Shown: one piece after another, positions 24,079 through 31,419 of the stretch
Numbering within the stretch: position 1 is the first letter of the stretch
How the letters are laid out: every line of letters begins with the position of its first letter
Assembly: GCA_023382535.1 (NCBI GenBank)
Contig: JAHDWA010000023.1
Span: 77,673-136,170 of the forward strand
Length of the DNA stretch: 58,498 nt
Reading direction: 5' to 3'
From: Anaerolineae bacterium
GTDB taxonomy: Bacteria > Chloroflexota > Anaerolineae > 4572-78 > J111
Notes under the pieces: generated by a model
What the model was told of the DNA's origin: nothing
What the model saw: only the letters and a program-made list of their open reading frames with translations
Databases searched by the model: none
Position numbers and translations under genes: made by a program

Positions 24079-26730
24079 GTGGTAGCACCTTCGAGCGAAC
24101 CCCAAGCGGTCAATGAGAGCTTTGATCGTGAGGCTTATCATAAAGCTGCGGCCCATACCCTGGCCTCACTCCACCAAGTTATGCCCCCGGCCGAGCTGAC
24201 CCGTTTTTCAAATCGGCCCACGGCCGAGGTTGAAGCGCTGCAAGAACAGGTCGCCCAGGTCATCCCCGCCGGCAATATTGTTGGCCTGGTTTTGGGGGGA
24301 TTGATTCGGGTGCGAGGCCGGACCCTCCCCGCAGAGCAGGCCAGGTCTGATGTGAGCGCCTTGCTCCGAGGTCTCGAAATGCTGCCGCGTCACATCCTGC
24401 CCAGCACCCTGTACGGCACTTTCTTTGTCGGACCGGCGGCAGTGCTGGCCGGCTACCAAAAAATTTTGGCTCTGGCCGGAAAAGACCCGGAGAGCGCCTT
24501 TCCTGATGGCCTGTGGCAATTTTACTTGGAATTTGCGCTGCGCGAAGATAGCGCCCGCCACGCCAACGAAACCACCGGTTTTCATAAGTCGTTAGCTGAA
24601 GGTGGCCTGAATCTGTCGCCTGTAGACGAGTTGGCAGCATGGGTTTGCGCTGTTAGCCAGATTTATTTTCAGTACGACGATTTGCTGGCCAATGAGTGGC
24701 GCGAGCGGGTTTACCTGAACCTGTTGGAGCAAGCGGCGCAGGCCGCCCAGCAGGACCGGGCGCTGGCTTTTCGCCAGTTGCGGCAGGCCTGGTCTACCCA
24801 ACGCCCTTACCGGCGTGGACATGATGCCGCCCCTGACGAAAATTATTCCCTTTATCGGCGGCGGCGTTTTGACAAGTTCCTCCACAGCCGCCTGGAAGCG
24901 CTGCCGGCAGCCCAGCGCAATTGGGTTCAGGAAACGTATACCACCCGCCTGGAGCATGAGTTGGATGCCTACCAGCAGCAGATGACCCTTCTGGCTACCC
25001 TTGATCCCGACCGTTATCGGGAGAACCGAACCCCAATCCCCTTATGGCAAACCAGAATTGGCATTATTTTTCAAGACTGCTATTATTTGTTACCACCTTT
25101 GCATACCGACCCCCTGGGTCAGCCCATTCTTTTTGAAACGCGGACCGCTGAATCAGGCGGGCAAGTGCTTCAAAGTCAGGCTAATGGTGACTTGTTGGAC
25201 CCATCCGGACGGCTCTTGCGGGCGGATCGAACGGGCCGGGTTTATGAAGTGGAAACGGGCCGGACCCGCGGCTATCTGCACCCCACTCCCTTCCAGGCAG
25301 TGCGGCGGCATATTGCAGCTATTTTTAATCATTTTCCCGCTCATCACCCCGCAAGTTTGACAGCTCAACTCGACGAACAACTGATCCGCATCCGGCGAAC
25401 CGAGCAGGAGCGCGCCCGTAAAACCCTGCACCACCCTCTGGTAAAGCAGGAATTGGCCGCGCTAAAATGCGCGCCTATCCTGATCAACTGGACTGAACAG
25501 GACCGTGCTAAACCGTTAGTCTACATCAGGCAGGGTAAACGGGGCATCGGTGATCACGCCTTGACTATTTTCCGCGCCAACAGCTCAATGATTTTCGACC
25601 AATCACATATCTTCTTTGATGGCACCTGGGGCATGGCCCTGGCCGAGATTTTGACCGGCGAAGCCATCGCCTGGGCAACCTATTTTAGCGACCTCCCGTC
25701 CCTGGAGCCAGCCCCGCAAATACCCTATCACCTGCGTCTGGCCGCCGAACCCTCCCTGGAAAAATTCCCCAAGATTACAATAGTAGAGGTCGCTGCGGAA
25801 AATACTGCCATTGATATGAAAGCTTTGTACGCCTTGCGCAAGCTGTTATCCAAACGCCATCCCGACCTGAAGATGGTCAATACGGTCAACGATTTGCTGT
25901 TACTTTATCGCTGTCACTTTGGACATTTTTACCGCCCCTCTACTGCCGTCGAAGATGCTCTTTTTGAACTGCGGGCGCTTAACACCCCGACAGCGACAGA
26001 AATTTATGATTTAATCAATGAGACCCTGGCCAAATCCCAGGCCAGCAACCCCGCCATCATGATGCCGATGGATGCTTCGGCGGTCAGTCCGCGGGAACGC
26101 CTTTGCCCGACGACCTTTCGCAATCCCTTTACTCAGCTTTGGTCCAAATATGAGAGCGCCTGCGCCGCTTTAGCCGACTATACCAGTCAGCAAACCACAG
26201 CCGCCTGGGCTGTGTTCAACGATGCCCGTTACTCGCTCCTGGTGCAGCTTGACCATTTTGGCCAACTGCTGCGCGCCCATAAAGGCGTCGCTCTGGAAGG
26301 AGAAAGCACCAGCCTGGCGACCATGAAGCTGATGGCCCATCTGCCCGACTCGCTCTTAACCCTGTTGGATCAGATTCCCCGGCGCATTGATGTGCTGAAC
26401 GAGGTGATCAAAGGCGAGGAGGTCTTCTCCAATGTGGGCCGGGTGGCCAGAGGCTCGTCGCTCACTCGTTTTATCAGCGCCAAAGACGATAATGAAAATA
26501 AAACCCTGGTCTGGGGTTTCTTGACCGATGACCGGGATGTCCTTCATCTCTCCTTACGCGATTTTAGACCGCACGTAGCCGCCTTACAACAGATAGGCAA
26601 ACTTGATTTGGCGGAACTAATGCTCAAAGATTATTTGGACAGCTTTGCCCGGGGATTTAACGAATTTGTGGCCCGCTTGCTTGACCTACTCAATGCTACC
26701 GCCACTCACTCCAGAGGAATAGCCGCATGA
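24079..26730 (+). CDS. Large unknown protein with an HxxxDG acyltransferase-like motif
   Basis: I do not recognise this 883-residue soluble protein by family. No signal peptide or membrane helix is seen. A central segment has DQSHIFFDGTWG with His510, Asp514 and Gly515, the HxxxDG active-site pattern of the CoA-dependent acyltransferase fold (choline/carnitine acyltransferases, condensation domains). N-terminally a helical part contains YLEFALREDSARHANET near 150-170, rich in possible metal-binding Glu/His. GTG 24079 has AGGAA 9 nt upstream. The stop overlaps the kinase start by 4 nt (26727-26730), so both products are probably made together; it could be a substrate or partner of the kinase. 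Confidence 0.7.
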   Translation: MVAPSSEPQAVNESFDREAYHKAAAHTLASLHQVMPPAELTRFSNRPTAEVEALQEQVAQVIPAGNIVGLVLGGLIRVRGRTLPAEQARSDVSALLRGLEMLPRHILPSTLYGTFFVGPAAVLAGYQKILALAGKDPESAFPDGLWQFYLEFALREDSARHANETTGFHKSLAEGGLNLSPVDELAAWVCAVSQIYFQYDDLLANEWRERVYLNLLEQAAQAAQQDRALAFRQLRQAWSTQRPYRRGHDAAPDENYSLYRRRRFDKFLHSRLEALPAAQRNWVQETYTTRLEHELDAYQQQMTLLATLDPDRYRENRTPIPLWQTRIGIIFQDCYYLLPPLHTDPLGQPILFETRTAESGGQVLQSQANGDLLDPSGRLLRADRTGRVYEVETGRTRGYLHPTPFQAVRRHIAAIFNHFPAHHPASLTAQLDEQLIRIRRTEQERARKTLHHPLVKQELAALKCAPILINWTEQDRAKPLVYIRQGKRGIGDHALTIFRANSSMIFDQSHIFFDGTWGMALAEILTGEAIAWATYFSDLPSLEPAPQIPYHLRLAAEPSLEKFPKITIVEVAAENTAIDMKALYALRKLLSKRHPDLKMVNTVNDLLLLYRCHFGHFYRPSTAVEDALFELRALNTPTATEIYDLINETLAKSQASNPAIMMPMDASAVSPRERLCPTTFRNPFTQLWSKYESACAALADYTSQQTTAAWAVFNDARYSLLVQLDHFGQLLRAHKGVALEGESTSLATMKLMAHLPDSLLTLLDQIPRRIDVLNEVIKGEEVFSNVGRVARGSSLTRFISAKDDNENKTLVWGFLTDDRDVLHLSLRDFRPHVAALQQIGKLDLAELMLKDYLDSFARGFNEFVARLLDLLNATATHSRGIAA

Positions 26731-28772
26731 GTTTTGGCACCGACCCCTTTATTGGGACTAAACTCGGCTCTTATGAAATTACTGAGGCCATCGGCGAAGG
26801 GGGCATGGCCCGCATCTACAAGGGCTTCCATGCCGAACTGAACCGCTTTACCGCTATTAAAGTTGTCAATTGGGGCCTGCAGGAAGACCCCGAATTTACC
26901 GAGCGCTTCCGGCGGGAAGCCCAGGCCATTGCCATCCTGCGCCACCCCAACATTGTTCAGATCTTTGATTTTGGCAAGCATACCAGCGGCTATTTCATGG
27001 TCATGGAATTCATAGATGGCAGCGACCTGCAAGTGCAGCTCCGTGAATACCGTGCCAGAGAAGAATTGCTGCCCAAAGACAAAGTTATCCGGGTCATCCG
27101 CGAAATTGCGGCCGCGCTTGACTATGCCCATGGCCGGGGGGTCATTCATCGGGATATCAAACCCTCCAATATTATGCTGACCCGCGAAGACCAATCTATC
27201 CTGACCGATTTTGGCCTGGTCATGCTGCCCGCGCATAAAAGCCAGGCGACCATCGGCAACACGTTTGGCACGCCTCACTATGTGGCCCCGGAGCAGGCTA
27301 TCTCTTCCGCCGCTGCGGTGGCCGCCAGTGACATCTATTCCCTGGGCGTGATCCTCTACGAGATGGCTGCAGGCCAGCTCCCCTTCGACGACGAGTCGCC
27401 CTTGAGTGTGGCTCTGAAACACATCAGCGACCCGCCGCCGCCGCCTACTTCGCTCAATCCTAATCTGCCTTCCGATGTTGAAGATGTTATTTTACAGGCT
27501 TTAGCCAAAGACCCATCTGATCGTTTTGCCACCGCCGGCGACATGGCTTCGGCGTTGGAGATGAGTTGGAGCAATCCTGCCGCCAGCCGCGACCGCAAAG
27601 CGGCCGCTATGTTGCCGGCAGGTGTTCCGCCGGCGGCGGTGGTGCCCAGCATTACCCTGCCTAACGTTGCGGCTGTTGCTCCCGTGAGTGTCGCCACCGA
27701 TTTGGCCCAGGCAGCGCCTGTCTCGGGCGCGCTCATTAAACCGCCGCTCCTGCCAAGTTGGTGGCCTCTCGTGGTAGGGGGCGCGGTGGTAATCTTGATC
27801 GGCGGTTGGAGCCTTTTCTCCTTTATTAATTCATCGTCGGCGCAACAGGCAACCCCTACCCTCGAAGCTGCGGCGGTTGTTGTCGAATCTCCTACAGCTA
27901 CCTCTACCTTTACCCCTCAAGCGCCGCTTGCCCCCTCTACAGCCGCAGCAGGCGATGAATTTTCGGCGCCTTCGCCGACGCCAACTCCACTACCTCCCCC
28001 GGCTACGCCGACCCCTCTGCCAACAGCTACCTCTGAATCCACCGCTACCTCCAGCCCAACACTTCTCCCGATGCCTACCCCAACTGTCACCTTGCCCCCC
28101 TCTGCCACCCCTAGTCCCACTCCTACCGTCACCCCGACTGTCCTGCCGACGGCCACGCCTGAACCCCTGCCCACGGCTACCCCCATATCTGCGCCTGCTG
28201 GACTAGGCCCGTTAACTCTTGAGCAGCTAAAAGGCAAAATTCTTTTCAAAACCGACCGGGCCGGTTATGTCCAGATCTACCGCATGGAAGCCGACGGCTC
28301 TAACCAGCTTCCCCTGGATGACACTTCACTTTATGCCCAATTGGAAGCCGAGCTGGCTTTTTCGACCAACAAACAGGAAAGAGTGGTGGTGCGAGGCGAA
28401 GGCCAGCTTGATCTGTGGCGGGCTAATCTGGTCACCGGTCAGGAGTTGCGGGTAACCAGTACCGGCAAGCCCGAATATGATGCCGCCTGGTCGCCGGTGG
28501 ATAACCGCATCGCTTACGTCTCCGAAGAGACGGGTAACGGCGATATTTATATGCTGAATCTGGACGGCAGCGCCGTCGAGCGTTTGACGGTCAATACGGA
28601 TAATTTTGATAAACACCCCACCTGGTCGCCCGATGGGACCAAAATCGCTTTTTGGTCCGATATGGGCTTCAACAAGACCCGCCAAATTTGGATGATTGAC
28701 GTGCCTACCAGAAATTTGAGAAGCCTCTCGGATAATCCTTACAATGATTGGGACCCGGTCTGGGTACGCTGA
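26727..28772 (+). CDS. Membrane Ser/Thr protein kinase with extracellular beta-propeller
   Basis: The 681-residue protein is a PASTA-less Hanks-type kinase. Kinase domain at residues 16-275: glycine loop IGEGGMARIYKG, catalytic Lys45 (TAIKVV), HRDIKPSN near 142-149, DFGLVML and the APE-like YVAPEQA. One membrane helix lies near 343-366, then about 135 residues rich in Pro/Thr/Ala, and a C-terminal TolB/PD40-type propeller (about 503-681) with DGTKIAFWSD and DIYMLNLDGS repeats. The propeller would sit outside the cell and could sense a ligand. The upstream gene is translationally coupled; the next gene starts 5 nt after the stop. Confidence 0.92.
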   Translation: MSFGTDPFIGTKLGSYEITEAIGEGGMARIYKGFHAELNRFTAIKVVNWGLQEDPEFTERFRREAQAIAILRHPNIVQIFDFGKHTSGYFMVMEFIDGSDLQVQLREYRAREELLPKDKVIRVIREIAAALDYAHGRGVIHRDIKPSNIMLTREDQSILTDFGLVMLPAHKSQATIGNTFGTPHYVAPEQAISSAAAVAASDIYSLGVILYEMAAGQLPFDDESPLSVALKHISDPPPPPTSLNPNLPSDVEDVILQALAKDPSDRFATAGDMASALEMSWSNPAASRDRKAAAMLPAGVPPAAVVPSITLPNVAAVAPVSVATDLAQAAPVSGALIKPPLLPSWWPLVVGGAVVILIGGWSLFSFINSSSAQQATPTLEAAAVVVESPTATSTFTPQAPLAPSTAAAGDEFSAPSPTPTPLPPPATPTPLPTATSESTATSSPTLLPMPTPTVTLPPSATPSPTPTVTPTVLPTATPEPLPTATPISAPAGLGPLTLEQLKGKILFKTDRAGYVQIYRMEADGSNQLPLDDTSLYAQLEAELAFSTNKQERVVVRGEGQLDLWRANLVTGQELRVTSTGKPEYDAAWSPVDNRIAYVSEETGNGDIYMLNLDGSAVERLTVNTDNFDKHPTWSPDGTKIAFWSDMGFNKTRQIWMIDVPTRNLRSLSDNPYNDWDPVWVR

Positions 28773-28777
28773 TAAAT

Positions 28778-30382
28778 ATGGACTTCCAAACTTACCCTTT
28801 TCCTTCACAACGTATGCCCCTCTTTGCCTGTAACGGGGTGGTAGCGACCAGCCAGCCCCTGGCAGCGCAGGCTGGCTTGACCGTCCTCCAATGTGGCGGC
28901 AATGCCGTTGATGCCGCCCTGGCTACAGCGGTGGCCTTGACTGTCGTCGAGCCGACCTCCAATGGGATTGGCGGCGACGCTTTTGCCCTGGTCTGGGATG
29001 GGAGCCGGCTGCACGGCCTGAATGCCTCCGGGCGCGCCCCGGCCGCCCTCCAGGCTGAGGCTGTCCGCGCCCAGGGTTATACCGAGATGCCCGAAGATGG
29101 CTGGCTGCCGGTCACTGTGCCGGGCGGGCCGGCGGGCTGGGGCGACCTGCACCAGCGCTTTGGCCGTTTATCTATGGCCGAGATCATGGCGCCGGCTATC
29201 GCCTACGCCGAAGAAGGGTTTGGGGTGACGCCGGTCGTGGCCCGAAATTGGAAGGGTGCCGCCGACCATTATTTGTCCCTGCCCGATCCGGCTTTCAGTC
29301 ATTGGGCCGAGATTTTTACCCGCAACGGACGAGCGCCTCAGGCAGGCGAGCGCTGGACCAGCCCGGCTCATGCGCAAACGCTGCGCGCGCTGGCGACACG
29401 GGGAGTCCGAGATTTTTATGAGGGTGAACTGGCGGCTAAAATTGTCCACTTTGCCCGCACCAGCGGCGGCTTGCTCAGCGCCGACGATTTGGCCGTTCAC
29501 CAGAGTCGCTGGGTTGAACCCATCCGAGTTGGTTATCACGGCTATGACGTCTGGGAAATTCCGCCGAATGGACAGGGTTTGGCCGCGCTCATGGCCCTGG
29601 CGATATTGGACGGAACCGATCTGGCCCGCCATCCACACGGTAGCGAAGCCTCGCAGCACCTGCAAATCGAGGCCATGAAGCTGGCTTTTGCCGACGCCCA
29701 GCGTTACATTGCCGATCCGGAGCGGGTTGATGTGCCAACGACCGGCCTGCTCGACCCGATTTACGCTGCCGCCCGGCGAGAACTGATTGGCCCGCAGGCC
29801 CGCGTGCCCGAACCGGGCGCTCCTCCACGCGGCGGCACCGTTTACCTCTGTACCGCCGACCGCGACGGGATGATGGTCAGCTATATTCAATCGAACTATG
29901 AGGGGTTTGGCAGCGGCCTGGTCGTGCCGGGAACCGGTATTGCCCTGCATGACCGGGGCGCGTGTTTTACCCTGGAAGCAGGCCACCCCAACGAGGCGGC
30001 AGGGGGCAAGCGGCCTTACCACACCATCATTCCGGCCTTTTTAACTCGTGAAGGCCAGCCAATCGGTCCTTTTGGGGTGATGGGCGGGTACATGCAGCCC
30101 CAGGGACATGTCCAGGTGGTGACCGGTACGGTGGACCACGGCTTGAATCCGCAGGCGGTGCTCGATGCGCCTCGCTGGCGGGTCGCCAGTGGCTTGAAAG
30201 TCGGGTTTGAACTTGACACGCCGGAGTACGTTCTGCAGGCCCTAGCCGTGCGAGGACACCAGGTAGAAATCGGGGTAAAGCGGGGCGGCTTTGGCCGGGG
30301 CCAGATCATCTGGCGGCTCGACGAGGGGGTCTACGCGGCCGGCAGCGATAAACGGAGTGATGGCGCGGCGGTGGGATGGTAA
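28778..30382 (+). CDS. Gamma-glutamyltransferase-like Ntn hydrolase
   Basis: The protein is about 534 residues and single-chain, like GGT precursors. Conserved N-terminal features are VVATSQPLAAQAGLTVLQ and GGNAVDAALATAVALTVVEP. The junction segment RGGTVYLCTADRDGMMVSYIQ places the expected self-cleavage and nucleophile Thr near 354; the usual TTHxS motif is changed to T-V-Y-L-C, as in YwrD-like GGTs. FGSG follows as in the family. No signal peptide is visible, so it may be cytoplasmic. ATG 28778 is 5 nt after the kinase stop and is preferred over an upstream TTG. Confidence 0.88.
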   Translation: MDFQTYPFPSQRMPLFACNGVVATSQPLAAQAGLTVLQCGGNAVDAALATAVALTVVEPTSNGIGGDAFALVWDGSRLHGLNASGRAPAALQAEAVRAQGYTEMPEDGWLPVTVPGGPAGWGDLHQRFGRLSMAEIMAPAIAYAEEGFGVTPVVARNWKGAADHYLSLPDPAFSHWAEIFTRNGRAPQAGERWTSPAHAQTLRALATRGVRDFYEGELAAKIVHFARTSGGLLSADDLAVHQSRWVEPIRVGYHGYDVWEIPPNGQGLAALMALAILDGTDLARHPHGSEASQHLQIEAMKLAFADAQRYIADPERVDVPTTGLLDPIYAAARRELIGPQARVPEPGAPPRGGTVYLCTADRDGMMVSYIQSNYEGFGSGLVVPGTGIALHDRGACFTLEAGHPNEAAGGKRPYHTIIPAFLTREGQPIGPFGVMGGYMQPQGHVQVVTGTVDHGLNPQAVLDAPRWRVASGLKVGFELDTPEYVLQALAVRGHQVEIGVKRGGFGRGQIIWRLDEGVYAAGSDKRSDGAAVGW

Positions 30383-30511
30383 TCAGCCGGGTTTGGGGTA
30401 AAATAATCTGGCGGATGGCTGGTGCTGATAAGGATGAAAGCTCATAGGTTCGGCAAATTGAGAACTTTCTCCCTCAAAAATCCTGGCCCTCATTGTGACC
30501 TGAATATTGCA

Positions 30512-30630
30512 CCAAGTACAAGCAAAAAAGTGTTGACGGATTGTAGTAGCGACTTCAGTCGCCAAATTCACCTAACAACGACTGAAGTCGTCACTACGGA
30601 CCCTTCACAATTTACTTGTTTGCGCTTAGG
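30512..30630. mobile_element. MITE-like element, copy 1
   Basis: A non-coding element of about 118 bp. The left end CCAAGTACAAGCAAA and right end TTGTTTGCGCTTAGG are imperfect terminal inverted repeats. Internally TAGCGACTTCAGTCG is inverted as CGACTGAAGTCGTCACTA. The same architecture and ends recur at 42537-42654. No transposase is encoded, so any mobility would need an enzyme in trans. The right end overlaps the likely start of the next gene. Confidence 0.85.
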
Positions 30631-31402
30631 TGGTTGGATTCTAATTTTGTTGTTGATGGGCGGTTTCGGCTGTGCGCCGTCAACTCCCAACGAAACGGCA
30701 ACACCAGTCCAGATTACTTTAACCACGCCCTCCCCCTCGCCTCCCGGCACGTTAGCTGAGACCCCTGCCTCTGATCCCTATGCCGAGGTGCGCCAACGCA
30801 TGGTGGAGCAGCAACTGCGCGGGCGCGACATCTCTAGTGAAGTGGTTTTGGCGGCGATGTTGGAGGTTCCCCGGCACGAATTCGTCACCGCCGATTATGT
30901 CTCCTCAGCTTATAGCGACTATCCCTTACCCATTGGTTTCGGGCAGACTATCTCACAGCCCTATATTGTTGCCGTGATGACGGAACTGGCCGACGTCCAG
31001 CCCGGCGAAAGGGTGTTGGAGATTGGCGCCGGTTCCGGCTATCAGGCAGCCATTCTGGCCCAATTGACCAGCCAGGTCTACACCATCGAAATTATCCCCG
31101 AATTAGCCCAGCGCGCCCAGGATACTTTTAAGAGGCTTGGTTATAAACAAATTACAGCCAAACAGGCGGACGGCTATGGGGGCTGGGAAGAATACGCCCC
31201 TTTCGACGCTATCCTCGTTACAGCCGCGCCGGATCATGTGCCCCAACCCCTGGTCAACCAACTGGCCGGTGGCGGCAAAATGGTCATTCCCATTGGCCCG
31301 CCGGGCGGCTACCAGAGCTTGTGGCTGTTGGAGCGCAAAGGGGATGAGGTCATCCGCACCAATTGGGGAGGGGTCAGGTTTGTGCCGCTCACCCGTGAGT
31401 GA
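30620..31402 (+). CDS. pcm: Exported protein-L-isoaspartate O-methyltransferase
   Basis: The enzyme methylates isoaspartyl residues in damaged proteins using S-adenosylmethionine. The catalytic domain (about residues 55-260) is canonical: RQRMVEQQLRGRDI, PRHEFV, PIGFGQTISQPYIVA and SAM motif VLEIGAGSGYQAAIL. A hydrophobic leader (GWILILLLMGGFGC) and Thr/Pro-rich linker suggest a lipoprotein or exported form, although the lipobox is weak. The start is uncertain: TTG 30620 lies inside the end of the MITE-like element and begins just before the leader; an upstream GTG at 30422 or ATG at 30434 would run through the whole element. No clear Shine-Dalgarno is seen at 30620. Confidence 0.85.
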   Translation: MRLGGWILILLLMGGFGCAPSTPNETATPVQITLTTPSPSPPGTLAETPASDPYAEVRQRMVEQQLRGRDISSEVVLAAMLEVPRHEFVTADYVSSAYSDYPLPIGFGQTISQPYIVAVMTELADVQPGERVLEIGAGSGYQAAILAQLTSQVYTIEIIPELAQRAQDTFKRLGYKQITAKQADGYGGWEEYAPFDAILVTAAPDHVPQPLVNQLAGGGKMVIPIGPPGGYQSLWLLERKGDEVIRTNWGGVRFVPLTRE

Positions 31403-31419
31403 GTGATAGGGAGTGGGGA

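Noticed and set aside
29168..30022. A 284-codon antisense frame within the GGT-like gene
   Set aside because: The sense product carries conserved GGT motifs throughout this region.
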